Assembly: GCA_049700315.1 (NCBI GenBank)
Contig: JBNAVN010000004.1
Span: 15,782-79,781 of the forward strand
Source of the DNA: JAOAFX01 sp049700315
GTDB taxonomy: Bacteria; Hydrothermota; Tepidihabitantia; SM23-42; JAOAFX01
DNA: 64,000 nucleotides
Reading direction: 5' to 3'
Both the position numbers and the translations under genes were made by a program. Below, in pieces: positions 25,124 through 33,568 of the stretch. The notes under the pieces are model-generated. The model was given only the letters and a program-made list of their open reading frames with translations. It was not told where the DNA came from and did not search any database. Position 1 is the first letter of the stretch; each line of letters starts with the position of its first letter.

Positions 25124-25327
25124 CTACTTCATCTCATAGGGGAGTAAGGCAATCTCCCGGGCGCGCTTAATTGCCTGGGCAAGCTTGCGCTGATGCAGAG
25201 TGCACAATCCTGTAATCCTTGCTGGTAGTATCTTTCCTCTTTCGTTTACAAATCCCTTCAATAGTGGGGTATCTTTGTAATCCAGGATTTTTATCTTACT
25301 TTCACATAACCGACATCTCTTTGCCAC
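25124..25327 (-). CDS. rpsR: Ribosomal protein bS18
   Basis: This 67-residue small-subunit protein partners with S6. The signature is RITGLCTLHQRKLAQAIKRAREIALLPY. It keeps the zinc-type Cys pattern (CRLC near residue 5 and a later Cys), so it is a C-plus form. It starts at GTG (25327), preceded by AAAGGAG, 17 bp after ssb. Confidence 0.95.
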   Translation of the reverse strand: MAKRCRLCESKIKILDYKDTPLLKGFVNERGKILPARITGLCTLHQRKLAQAIKRAREIALLPYEMK

Positions 25328-25344
25328 TGCCTGCTCCTTTCTAT

Positions 25345-25779
25345 TTAAAACGGTGTATCAATGCTTTCGTCTTCCTTTGATTCAGTCTCTACTTCTACCG
25401 GCGCATTGCCTCCAGAATCAGCACTGGACTCAGGAAGATCAAGAAATTGTATCCTGTGGGCAACCACTTCAATCACCGATCTTTTTTCCTTATTCTCTGT
25501 CTCCCATTGTCTTGACCTCAGCCTTCCCTCTATCAATATTGCGCTACCTTTCTTCAGGAAGTCATTTACCAGTTCTGCCTGACGACGCCACGCAACAATT
25601 GTGATATAGAGGGTCTCTTCCTGAGTTTCACCTGACTCCCGGTTCTTAAAACGGCGTGTCGTGGCAATTCTGAAAGAACAAACCGGTGCTCCCTTCTGGG
25701 TGTAACGTAATTCCGGGTCAGCAACAAGGCGTCCAATAAGATACACCGAATTCAAATAACCCAATCTTAATTGACTCAT
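25345..25779 (-). CDS. ssb: Single-stranded DNA-binding protein
   Basis: The 144-residue protein has an OB-fold over residues 5-110 (NSVYLIGRLVADPELRYT, FRIATTRRF, TIVAWRRQAEL). A short acidic tail ends DTPF, which suits partner binding in DNA replication and repair. It overlaps rpsF by 4 bp (ATGA) and lies between the two ribosomal genes in the usual bacterial order. Confidence 0.95.
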   Translation of the reverse strand: MSQLRLGYLNSVYLIGRLVADPELRYTQKGAPVCSFRIATTRRFKNRESGETQEETLYITIVAWRRQAELVNDFLKKGSAILIEGRLRSRQWETENKEKRSVIEVVAHRIQFLDLPESSADSGGNAPVEVETESKEDESIDTPF

Positions 25780-26069
25780 CTTCGTTTCTCCTTTGAGATA
25801 ATCATAAATCTCAAAATATTATCGCGGTGCTTCAATTTATCTTTTATCTCAACAATTTTTGAAGGTGGTGCTGAAAACTCGTAGTTCACATAGAATCCTT
25901 CCTTTTGTTTCGCAATTGAATAGGCCAATACTTTCTTCCCCAAAATTTGGTACTTCATTTTACCGGCACCGCTCGTCTTGATGATTTTTTCAACAGCACC
26001 GGCTTCCTTTTCTAATTGTTCATCCTTCAGGTTTGGATGAAAAATGAACATTGCTTCATAGTTTTTCAT
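25776..26069 (-). CDS. rpsF: Ribosomal protein bS6
   Basis: The 97-residue protein shows the S6 pattern (YEAMFIFHPNLKDEQ, KKVLAYSIAKQKEGFYVNYEF, LRFMIISKE). Its start codon overlaps the hdrB stop by 4 bp, so it is translationally coupled to a redox gene instead of having its own promoter. Confidence 0.95.
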   Translation of the reverse strand: MKNYEAMFIFHPNLKDEQLEKEAGAVEKIIKTSGAGKMKYQILGKKVLAYSIAKQKEGFYVNYEFSAPPSKIVEIKDKLKHRDNILRFMIISKEKRR

Positions 26070-26929
26070 AGTAATTTATGATCCTTTAGCAAATTTGTAG
26101 GTGAAACTTTATTATATTCCAGTCCCCAGGTTTGTACAGGCAGGTCAAAGGCAATCGCCATTATCTGGCTGAAATAGAACACTGGTATAGATTTGTGATC
26201 CGAATGCATCGCTGAGATCTTACTTTGAAAATTATCAAGATTGTAATGACATAATGGGCAGGAAGTTATGATTGCCTCAGCCCCTCTTTCCTGCGCATTC
26301 TTCAAAATTTTGTAAGAGGCTTCCAGCGCTGCTTCAGGCGAATTGATAATAAGATACGAACCACAACATTCAACTTTCAGAGGGAAACTGACTGGTGTGG
26401 CACCGATCAGACGAACAAACTCCTCAATCACTGTCGGTGATTCCGGATCATCAAATCCTATTTCGTCTTTTGGCCGTAAAAGATAACAACCATAGTAGCA
26501 TCCAAGTTTCAAATCCGCAAGATTTTTCTTCACACCCCTTTTGAATTCTTCCTGATGCTCTTTTATAAACTCAAAAGGATGGATGATCAACTCATTGCCA
26601 TCGTAGGACTCCCCAAGATGTTCATTTATGATGTTCAGAGTATCAGGGTCATTCTTAAAGATATAGTTTGCCCTCTTCAAAGTGTTGTAGCAAATTGAAC
26701 AGGGAACGAGAACTGCTCCATTCTCTTTTTGAGCCTTCGCAAGAACACGCAGAGGCGCAATCAAAGACATCTTGTTGTCCCTTGCCAGGGTAAAGGTTGT
26801 GCCACAACAATACCAATTTGCCAATTCTTTCAATTCAATATCAACCGCTTTGAATGACTCCTTTATGGATTCATTCAAGACCTTTGCTTTTGTATATAAA
26901 TCACAACCAGGATAATATGATATCTTCAT
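26066..26929 (-). CDS. Heterodisulfide reductase subunit B-like, CCG-domain protein
   Basis: The 287-residue protein has two CCG-type Cys clusters that bind unusual iron-sulfur centres. The first is YPGCD..WYCCGT..PCSICYNTLKR; the second is KLGCYYGCY..VECCGSY..SCPLCHYNL. This matches HdrB of the heterodisulfide reductase family. In bacteria HdrBC-like pairs reduce thiol or disulfide substrates or pass electrons. The partner HdrC is 2 bp upstream. No hdrA is present in the window. The next gene, rpsF, overlaps it. Confidence 0.88.
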   Translation of the reverse strand: MKISYYPGCDLYTKAKVLNESIKESFKAVDIELKELANWYCCGTTFTLARDNKMSLIAPLRVLAKAQKENGAVLVPCSICYNTLKRANYIFKNDPDTLNIINEHLGESYDGNELIIHPFEFIKEHQEEFKRGVKKNLADLKLGCYYGCYLLRPKDEIGFDDPESPTVIEEFVRLIGATPVSFPLKVECCGSYLIINSPEAALEASYKILKNAQERGAEAIITSCPLCHYNLDNFQSKISAMHSDHKSIPVFYFSQIMAIAFDLPVQTWGLEYNKVSPTNLLKDHKLL

Positions 26930-26931
26930 AA

Positions 26932-27327
26932 TTAATACGAATATTTATACAACACACTCATCAAAACAAGCGGATGGGCATCCTGCAGTATTTCCTTATC
27001 AATCTTATCAATATCAAGTAGCTGTTCTTTAGCCCGTAAGTGGAGTGTTCGCACGGCTTCCATTATGCGCGGAATATCAACACCTCTTGGACATCTTGTC
27101 TCGCAGACAAGGCAGGCAGCACAGAACCAGGGACTCTGTGCTCTAATAACATCTTCTTTCAATCCGAGCTGGATGCAGCGAATTATACGATTGGGAGGCT
27201 CATCCATAAATTCAGCAAATGGACAGCCTGCAGTACATCTACCACACTGATAACAATCAGCAATATTCTGCTGACTGATTTCCCGGATCCGGGCAATAAA
27301 ATCATTGTCCTTAGCGTATTTTCTCAT
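26932..27327 (-). CDS. Heterodisulfide reductase subunit C-like, 2[4Fe-4S] protein
   Basis: The 131-residue iron-sulfur protein has two four-Cys clusters, CYQCGRCTAGCP and CAACLVCETRCPRGVDIPRI. This is the HdrC arrangement that feeds electrons to HdrB. It is the first gene of an eight-gene operon running into ribosomal genes. Its promoter lies 7 nt upstream. Confidence 0.9.
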   Translation of the reverse strand: MRKYAKDNDFIARIREISQQNIADCYQCGRCTAGCPFAEFMDEPPNRIIRCIQLGLKEDVIRAQSPWFCAACLVCETRCPRGVDIPRIMEAVRTLHLRAKEQLLDIDKIDKEILQDAHPLVLMSVLYKYSY

Positions 27328-27334
27328 ATTATGT

Positions 27335-27362
27335 ATTATATCTAAAAAGGTCAGAGTGTCAA
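27335..27362 (-). promoter_or_regulatory. Promoter of the hdrC-hdrB-rpsF-ssb-rpsR-rplI operon
   Basis: On the minus strand: TTGACA (27357-27362), a 16-bp spacer and TATAAT (27335-27340), then 7 nt to the ATG at 27327. The -35 box overlaps the end of the upstream reductase gene. Confidence 0.75.
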
Positions 27363-28492
27363 GAGCCTTTTAGCAAAAAGGAAAAACCCTTAAGACAATA
27401 ATAGAATAGATCTGAGTGGAAGTCAAAATTGATTTTGGGGGTGAGCAGGTTCACCCAGAAACGATTGTTTTTGATAAAAGTAAATAATGTCTCTATGGCA
27501 TGGTCATCCAACTGCAATGCAACCTGACGAACCTTCTTACCTATTTCCAACTCAGAAGATAGGGCAGTGCGCCAGGTAACATCATAATCATCAATGGACA
27601 CGCCCTTTTTCAATGCCCGAGTCAATTTATCCACAGCAATATCGGCACATAACAATCCCATAAAGATACCACCACCGGTTGTGGTTTTCACCTGACCCGC
27701 TGCCTCACCCACCGCAATTATCCTTCCAACAACACTCCTTTTGACAGGACCATAAGCAATAGGTTTGATCTTTATCTGTTGCATAAGATTAGAACAATTA
27801 TTGAATCTTAACTTCTTTTCAACAAATCTCTGCAGATATTTCTTCCCATTTCTTCCCAGAATCATGCCAACGCGGGCTTTTCTTCTACTCAATGGAACAA
27901 CCCACGCAAATGACCCCGGTACATATTGCTGACCAATATGGATTTCAATATTCGTATCATCAACATGCATAGGCAACTCAACCTGTGAACCATAAAGAAA
28001 CCGCTGGGGTCCTCCCAGACCGAACTTTTTATGTAACTGGTAATTAACGCCGGTTGCAAGTACTACAAATTTTGCAAAATAATGTTCACCATCCACCGGA
28101 ATTTTAAAATATCTACCACATTCCTCAACAGATGTAATCCGGGCGCCAAGAACATATCTAACCCCTGCTCTATGGGCTCTTTCCGCTAATTTCTGGTCAA
28201 ATAGGTCTCTATCTACCACATAAACAAAAACATCCGAATGGTCATATTTCAGTTTCTGACCTTTGGGTGAGACAAACAAAAAAGAAGTGATTCGGGTTTG
28301 AATTGAATCTGGGGGTAGTTTGTAATGCTCAAATGATTCTTTGCTGATGACTCCTGTACAAACAACACCATTACCAATTATGCTCTTCTGTTCAACAACA
28401 CAAACATTGAAACCATTCTGGACAAGTTGGTGTGCAGTATAAGAACCGACTGGCCCACCTCCTATTACCATTACATCATAGTGATTTTTCAT
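27359..28492 (-). CDS. FAD-dependent oxidoreductase, geranylgeranyl reductase family
   Basis: The 377-residue flavoprotein has the N-terminal dinucleotide-binding motif VIGGGPVGSYTAHQL with the following acidic residue (VVEQ). The later FAD motif is GRIIAVGEAAGQVKTTTGGGI. These match the geranylgeranyl reductase / electron-transfer flavoprotein-like group, which saturates prenyl chains or acts as a dehydrogenase. A link to the UbiA-family protein at 5334 is possible but unproven. It has its own promoter. Confidence 0.8.
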   Translation of the reverse strand: MKNHYDVMVIGGGPVGSYTAHQLVQNGFNVCVVEQKSIIGNGVVCTGVISKESFEHYKLPPDSIQTRITSFLFVSPKGQKLKYDHSDVFVYVVDRDLFDQKLAERAHRAGVRYVLGARITSVEECGRYFKIPVDGEHYFAKFVVLATGVNYQLHKKFGLGGPQRFLYGSQVELPMHVDDTNIEIHIGQQYVPGSFAWVVPLSRRKARVGMILGRNGKKYLQRFVEKKLRFNNCSNLMQQIKIKPIAYGPVKRSVVGRIIAVGEAAGQVKTTTGGGIFMGLLCADIAVDKLTRALKKGVSIDDYDVTWRTALSSELEIGKKVRQVALQLDDHAIETLFTFIKNNRFWVNLLTPKINFDFHSDLFYYCLKGFSFLLKGS

Positions 28493-28502
28493 AAACTGAC
28501 TG

Positions 28503-28530
28503 ATTATATATGGAAATTGTGATATGTCAA
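28503..28530 (-). promoter_or_regulatory. Promoter of the geranylgeranyl reductase-like gene
   Basis: On the minus strand: TTGACA (28525-28530), a 16-bp spacer and TATAAT (28503-28508), then 10 nt to the ATG at 28492. The leader would be only about 3-4 nt and shows no Shine-Dalgarno. Confidence 0.7.
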
Positions 28531-28608
28531 TAGGAACAAAAACTTCTATATCATAGGAAATAAGAATAAGAATTTAGATACCAATTGAAAATGATAAAAT
28601 TGCGAACC

Positions 28609-28636
28609 TTGACACTCTTTGCCCTTTGATTATACT
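28609..28636 (+). promoter_or_regulatory. Promoter of the HEAT / HD-GYP operon
   Basis: TTGACA (28609-28614), a 16-bp spacer and TATACT (28631-28636). GTG (28642) lies 5 nt and ATG (28645) 8 nt after the -10 box. The ATG at 28639 lies only 2 nt after it, too close to be transcribed in full. Confidence 0.7.
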
Positions 28637-28644
28637 TAATGGTG

Positions 28645-30204
28645 ATGCCTGTTAGAATCCAGGACCTCGGAAATGAGCTCGCCAAAACCATAAAGGCAGC
28701 ACAGATATACCAGACAAGCCATCCAACATTCAATAGTTTTTTCACCCAATTTTGTCAGGACCTTATAGAATTTCTCAGAACCAATTATGACCTCATCCTC
28801 CAGATAGATAGATTTTCAATCCGTTACGAGGATAACATAATATACGAAGAAACTGAAAAAGATATCAGCATTGCATTCAGACTGTTTCGTGACGGAATTC
28901 GGGAGATAAGATTCACCGAAGGTATTACCTCGGATGAGTTATTAATCTTTCTTGAAATTATCAGTCGCACTGACCGAGAACAGGACATTGCACTGAATCT
29001 CTGGGAATGTGATTTTACGCACATAAGTTTCTATGTGGTTGAAGAAGAAGATGAAGAGAAACTTGCGTATGCCCTTCCGCAGATTCCAAAATTGGAGGTA
29101 GACTATGACGAAGTCACAGATCAGTTTCTAACCAAGGAAAAAATAAGATTTGCTGATAAGATCGTCGCCGAAATAACACCAGAAGAATTAAGAACACTAA
29201 AATCTGCAATTGCTGAGGATGAAAACAAAATTTCACTTGGTATTATCATCACCACCCTGATAGATGTATTTAAGAAAATTAGGTCTGAAGAAATTATTGA
29301 CTCCCTTGTTGAAATGTTGGAACTGTGCATTAATACAAATGATTTTTCTAACGCCTGTTTGATTGTTAATCAATTGTGGAACTACGCAGACATCAATCTC
29401 ATCGCACGCATTGAAAACGAAGCAATGATTGTGGGCTTTGGCGGACTTCCTGATACACTTGATGACCAATCTTTCAATGACTTTGTTGCCCTGGTTGGTT
29501 TCTTTTCAAAAAAATCAGTACCCAATTTTGTTCGTATTCTAAGGAGTATCAAAAATCTGGAAAGATTGAAGATTTTACAGGACCGACTGGCATACTTATG
29601 CCAGGGCGATCCAGGTCCTTTGTTAGAATTCCTGAAAAGTAACGACATCAAAACCCTGACCAGCGTCATTGTGATACTCGGGTTGATAAAAAATCGCACG
29701 GTGATACCCTACTTGAAAACTCTTATACTACATCCCTCTCCTTCAATACGGATTGCAATAATTGACGCCTTCACTGAATTTAATGAGGCAAAGATGGTCG
29801 CTGAACTGCTAAATGACCCTCAAGAAGAAGTGAGAATAAAAGTGCTACAGTCTCTTGAAAAACTACGCTACTCTGCAATCTATCACCAATTAATGAAGAC
29901 AATAAAGAGTCGCAATTTCTTGAAGCAAAATTATAATGAGCAAAGGGCATACTTCAACTGTTTAGCAGCCACGCATGATGGCAGGTTAATAAAAAACCTT
30001 GAACAAATCCTCTGTAAATGGGTGTTTTTTGGCAGGCAAAGATACCTGATCAAAAGACAACTCGCTGCCCAGACCCTGGCAAAAATCGGCAATGAAAAGG
30101 CAATTGAAGTTCTCAAAAGAGGAACCCAAAAAAAGAACGAAGACATTAGAGCAGTATGTGAGACTGCCCTGAAATTTGTGGATAAAAACTTGAAAAAGGA
30201 ATAA
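28645..30204 (+). CDS. HEAT-repeat protein with shared N-terminal domain
   Basis: This soluble protein has about 520 residues. The N-terminal 120 residues (AAQIYQTSHPTFNSF, LILQIDRFSIRYEDNIIYE, GIREIRFTEGITSDELLIFL) match the N-terminal domain of the 725-aa HEAT protein at 9491. From about 330 onward HEAT-type helical repeats appear (VIPYLKTLILHPSPSIRIAI, EVRIKVLQSLEKL). It probably acts as a scaffold for the HD-GYP protein encoded 2 bp downstream. The start is taken at the ATG 28645 (or GTG 28642) because an earlier ATG crowds the -10 box. Confidence 0.7.
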   Translation: MPVRIQDLGNELAKTIKAAQIYQTSHPTFNSFFTQFCQDLIEFLRTNYDLILQIDRFSIRYEDNIIYEETEKDISIAFRLFRDGIREIRFTEGITSDELLIFLEIISRTDREQDIALNLWECDFTHISFYVVEEEDEEKLAYALPQIPKLEVDYDEVTDQFLTKEKIRFADKIVAEITPEELRTLKSAIAEDENKISLGIIITTLIDVFKKIRSEEIIDSLVEMLELCINTNDFSNACLIVNQLWNYADINLIARIENEAMIVGFGGLPDTLDDQSFNDFVALVGFFSKKSVPNFVRILRSIKNLERLKILQDRLAYLCQGDPGPLLEFLKSNDIKTLTSVIVILGLIKNRTVIPYLKTLILHPSPSIRIAIIDAFTEFNEAKMVAELLNDPQEEVRIKVLQSLEKLRYSAIYHQLMKTIKSRNFLKQNYNEQRAYFNCLAATHDGRLIKNLEQILCKWVFFGRQRYLIKRQLAAQTLAKIGNEKAIEVLKRGTQKKNEDIRAVCETALKFVDKNLKKE

Positions 30205-30206
30205 CA

Positions 30207-31574
30207 ATGGCTGACCCCGGTAGAGATTTTGTTGCCACTCTTTACGCACTGATCAAAGCCACATTTGTGTACGATTTCAATAATGATGTTATCAGAAATC
30301 TGGTAAGCAGATTTCTCAAGCAGGTGAATGAATTACTTCTGACGAGCAGACAGATTGAAATATTGCGCTACCGGGACTACATATTCTTTAATAAAGTCCG
30401 GATGCGCTTTGAGATTGAAGGTTATGCAGGTCAATTGTTTATTGAGGAAAATCTGAAAAAACTTGGAATAAAATCTATCACATTTCTACCTGATTTGAAA
30501 ACACAGGAAATATTACAATTCGCTTCCCTTTTTAAATATGAACGAGAGGCATTCATTCAAAAATACAATCAGGCAGGATTTGGTTCTATCCAGGTTGATT
30601 TCATAACTGAGAAGGAAGAAATTGCTCCTGAGTTCTTAAAAGACGGTGAAAAAACTCGCAAAACCTATTTCAAGGCACTGAAGGTAACAAAAAATCTAAT
30701 AAAAAATCTCTGGAACAGACAACCTGTTGATACCCGTAGTTTTAGAAGGGTGATATATACACTTATTGATAGCCTGTCTGAAGATGAGTTTGGATTGACC
30801 GCACTGACCACCATAAAAAATTTTGATGAGTATACATACAATCATTCACTTAATGTTGGAGTACTTGCACTGGCCGTGGGACAACGTCTTGACCTGGATA
30901 GAAAAAATCTTGTCAAACTGGGCACTGCGGGATTACTTCATGATATTGGAAAAGTTGCAATTTCAAAAGAAATAATAGATAAGCCAGATGCGCCAACCAA
31001 GGAAGAATGGGAATTGCTCAAACGTCATTCTTTATATGGCGTAAGCGAAATAATCAAGACAAGAGGTCTTGATGAAGTTTCTTTTACATCACTGCTGACT
31101 GCTTATCAACACCACTGGAATTATGATGGCACTGGCTATCCTGAAAAACCAGACCCCAAGATCCAGCCCCTTTTGTATGCCCGGATCATACGTATCTGTG
31201 ATGCATATGATGCAATGACCACTTCCCGACCATATCAGCTTCTTCCCTATTTGCCGGTAATTGCCATCAGAGTCCTCTGGTTAAATATTAACACCTTGTT
31301 TGATCCAATATTGACAAAGGTTTTTATACAGATCATGGGGCTCCATCCTGTAAGCAGTTGTCTGGAACTGGACAATGGTGCAATTGCCATTGTCCTGCGT
31401 CAAAATCCTGCCCATATTGACAGACCAATAATCAAGATTGTCCTGGACAGCAAAAAAGAAAAAACCAATGGACCAATTATTGATATGGAATTAGACCAGA
31501 AGGTTAGAATTATAAGGGCAGTCTATCCGCAGAAATATGACATCAATCCTGCTGAACACATAATGAATGTATAA
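30207..31574 (+). CDS. HD-GYP domain c-di-GMP phosphodiesterase-like protein
   Basis: The 455-residue protein has an N-terminal domain of about 130 residues related to the HEAT-associated domain (KATFVYDFNNDVIRNL, LGIKSITFLPDL). It is followed by an HD-GYP domain with HDIGK (LLHDIGKVAISKE) and the GYP motif (HHWNYDGTGYP). HD-GYP enzymes hydrolyse c-di-GMP. The usual downstream region FDP is kept (NTLFDPILTKV). It is the second gene of a two-gene operon with the HEAT protein. Confidence 0.87.
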   Translation: MADPGRDFVATLYALIKATFVYDFNNDVIRNLVSRFLKQVNELLLTSRQIEILRYRDYIFFNKVRMRFEIEGYAGQLFIEENLKKLGIKSITFLPDLKTQEILQFASLFKYEREAFIQKYNQAGFGSIQVDFITEKEEIAPEFLKDGEKTRKTYFKALKVTKNLIKNLWNRQPVDTRSFRRVIYTLIDSLSEDEFGLTALTTIKNFDEYTYNHSLNVGVLALAVGQRLDLDRKNLVKLGTAGLLHDIGKVAISKEIIDKPDAPTKEEWELLKRHSLYGVSEIIKTRGLDEVSFTSLLTAYQHHWNYDGTGYPEKPDPKIQPLLYARIIRICDAYDAMTTSRPYQLLPYLPVIAIRVLWLNINTLFDPILTKVFIQIMGLHPVSSCLELDNGAIAIVLRQNPAHIDRPIIKIVLDSKKEKTNGPIIDMELDQKVRIIRAVYPQKYDINPAEHIMNV

Positions 31575-31588
31575 TCAAAATTCTTGCC

Positions 31589-31616
31589 TTGACTTTTTGT
31601 CGCGACTGAATAAAAT
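31589..31616 (+). promoter_or_regulatory. Leaderless promoter of purN-corA
   Basis: TTGACT (31589-31594), a 16-bp spacer and TAAAAT (31611-31616), then 6 nt to the ATG at 31623. Confidence 0.75.
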
Positions 31617-31622
31617 TGAACT

Positions 31623-32243
31623 ATGAATAATAATATTGCCGTGCTGGCTTCAGGTAGAGGTTCAAATCTTGAAGCCATAATCAAAAACATTGAAAACGGA
31701 ACCTGTAATGCAAATCTCGCTCTTGTTATCAGTGATAATCCAGATGCCCGTGCCTTAGAAATTGCGCGAGAACATAATATCAAAGCATTGTATCTTGACC
31801 CCGGCCCAAAAAAAACCTGGCTTCTACCCGAATATGAAGAAAATTATGTGAAGGTTCTGAAGGAACATAATGTTGCGCTTGTATGTCTTGCAGGCTTTAT
31901 GCGTATCATAAAACAACCGCTCCTCACGGCGTTTGCCGGTAGAATTTTGAATATCCATCCTTCACTTCTTCCCGCATTTCCCGGACTTGAAGTTCAGAAA
32001 AAAGCACTTGAATACGGTGTAAAATTTTCTGGTTGTACAGTGCACTTTGTTGATGATACAGTAGATGGCGGGCCTATCATTGCCCAGGCAGTAGTCCCAA
32101 TCCTTGACGATGATACACCGGATACCCTGGCACAGAGAATTCTCAAGGAAGAGCACAGGATTTATACGGAGGCAATAAATCTGATTCTATCCGGTAAGTA
32201 CCGGATAGTTGGCAGAAGAGTTATCAGGGAACGATCTTGTTAA
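31623..32243 (+). CDS. purN: Phosphoribosylglycinamide formyltransferase
   Basis: This 206-residue enzyme of purine synthesis formylates GAR with 10-formyl-THF. Signatures are LASGRGSNLEAII (substrate phosphate loop), HPSLLPAFPGL with the catalytic His, and VDDTVDGGPIIAQA. The catalytic Asn-His-Asp set is present (the Asn within NIHPSLLP). It has a leaderless promoter and overlaps corA by 7 bp. Confidence 0.94.
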   Translation: MNNNIAVLASGRGSNLEAIIKNIENGTCNANLALVISDNPDARALEIAREHNIKALYLDPGPKKTWLLPEYEENYVKVLKEHNVALVCLAGFMRIIKQPLLTAFAGRILNIHPSLLPAFPGLEVQKKALEYGVKFSGCTVHFVDDTVDGGPIIAQAVVPILDDDTPDTLAQRILKEEHRIYTEAINLILSGKYRIVGRRVIRERSC

Positions 32244-33151
32244 GACACTTTGAAATTGTTCATAACAAAATTGTAGAAACTGAAAAAGAAACAGCCCATA
32301 TACATTACTGTATTAATCCAGATGATAGTGAAAAGAAATTACTTGTCGAAAATTACAAAATTGATGAGCACACTCTCGTTTCTGCCCTTGATCCTAACGA
32401 GCTGGCACGTTTGGAATTTGAGCCCGAACACATCGCCATCATTCTCAAAAGACCGAAAAAATATGAAGCGCGGGACCAGTTATTGTTCAAAGTTCCCACC
32501 GTCGGCATTTTTGTATTTAAGAAATTTCTGATTATTGTTTCTGCTGAAGATATTACACTTTTTGATGGTAAATTGTTTTCAAATGTTTCAAATCTAAATG
32601 AATTGCTGCTAAAGATCATTTATCGCTCAATCCACCATTTTGTAGACCATTTGAAGGTTATCAACCTGATAACTGATGAATTGGAGCAGAAAATAAACCG
32701 TTCAATGGAAAACCGCTATTTGATAAATATGTTCTCACTGGAGAAGAGCCTTGTCTATTACCTTGATGCTATTCACTCAAATAGTATGCTGATTGAGAAG
32801 ATTAAACATAATGCTACAAAGTTTGATTTAAGCCAGGAACTTCTTGAACTGATTGATGATATTACAATTGAGAATAATCAATGTTATGAACAGGCACAGA
32901 ATTATTCTGAGATTCTCGCCAGTCTGATGGATGCCCGGGCGTCAATCGTGAGCAATAATCTGAATATTTTGATAAAGGTCTTGAACATTATTACTATTCT
33001 TCTTATGGTTCCAACGATGGTTGTTTCAGTATTCTCTATGAATGTCCCATTGCCTTTACAGGGACATCCCTATGCGTTCTGGATTATCCTCGGGTTATCC
33101 GGTTTAAGCGTGCTCACAGTTATATTTATCTGGTGGAGATTGAAACTTTAA
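32237..33151 (+). CDS. CorA-family divalent metal transporter with altered GMN motif
   Basis: The 304-residue protein has a cytosolic alpha/beta domain, a long stalk helix and two C-terminal membrane segments, typical of CorA Mg/Co channels. The usual GMN selectivity motif between the segments reads SMN (VFSMNVPLP). Asn and Met are kept, but Gly is changed to Ser. It may still carry Mg or may differ in ion choice. Translation starts at a TTG overlapping the purN end, so it is coupled to purN. The start is less certain than the rest. Confidence 0.83.
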   Translation: MLRHFEIVHNKIVETEKETAHIHYCINPDDSEKKLLVENYKIDEHTLVSALDPNELARLEFEPEHIAIILKRPKKYEARDQLLFKVPTVGIFVFKKFLIIVSAEDITLFDGKLFSNVSNLNELLLKIIYRSIHHFVDHLKVINLITDELEQKINRSMENRYLINMFSLEKSLVYYLDAIHSNSMLIEKIKHNATKFDLSQELLELIDDITIENNQCYEQAQNYSEILASLMDARASIVSNNLNILIKVLNIITILLMVPTMVVSVFSMNVPLPLQGHPYAFWIILGLSGLSVLTVIFIWWRLKL

Positions 33152-33197
33152 AGGGTTGGGAACTCGTCGTCGGTTGCGAAATAGTCAAACCTAAAGG

Positions 33198-33302
33198 ATG
33201 GTTGGTGGGTTAGGGTTGAGAAACTGGATTGGTTGTTGGGCGTGGGAAATGGTTCAAAAACTACAACCACAGACCAATCCAGCATCCAAACCCATTAACC
33301 AC
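33198..33302. repeat. Imperfect fold-back upstream of tRNA-Val
   Basis: CTGGATTGGT (33224-33233) pairs with ACCAATCCAG (33273-33282). The flanks extend the pairing imperfectly (GGTTGGTGGGTT with AACCCATTAACC, and GTTGT with ACAAC). The interval corA to tRNA-Val (33152-33494) holds no gene. Besides this fold-back it holds the hairpins at 33435-33470 and 33472-33493. Confidence 0.5.
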
Positions 33303-33434
33303 TTACGATCTGTTAAGGGGGAACCCTCCCCCGTGATCTGGTGGTTTGCTTGATTAGAATTTTTTTCTGGTAGAGTAAACCTATAAGATCAGGGGATGAT
33401 GCGTAAGAACAGGTTAACGAGGGGGATTAGAGGT

Positions 33435-33470
33435 CTCCAAAAAGTATTGCTTTGTTCAAACTTTTTGGAG
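33435..33470 (+). repeat. 11-bp stem hairpin upstream of tRNA-Val
   Basis: CTCCAAAAAGT (33435-33445) pairs with ACTTTTTGGAG (33460-33470) around a 14-nt loop. Confidence 0.65.
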
Positions 33471-33471
33471 A

Positions 33472-33493
33472 AAAGGGGGACACTTCCCCCTTT
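33472..33493 (+). repeat. 9-bp stem hairpin immediately before tRNA-Val
   Basis: AAAGGGGGA (33472-33480) pairs with TCCCCCTTT (33485-33493) around a 4-nt loop, ending 1 nt before the tRNA. It resembles a terminator stem with only three T, so it may instead be a processing signal. Confidence 0.6.
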
Positions 33494-33494
33494 G

Positions 33495-33568
33495 GGGCGG
33501 TTAGCTCAGCTGGTCAGAGCGTCGGTCTCACATACCGAAGGTCACTGGTTCAAGTCCAGTACCGCCCA
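33495..33568 (+). tRNA. tRNA-Val (anticodon CAC)
   Basis: The 74-nt cloverleaf has acceptor arms GGGCGGT/ACCGCCC, D-arm GCTC..GAGC, anticodon stem TCGGT/ACCGA with loop CTCACAT (anticodon CAC), and T-arm ACTGG-TTCAAGT-CCAGT. The discriminator base is A. CCA is not encoded. No promoter of the window's usual form lies nearby. Confidence 0.93.
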
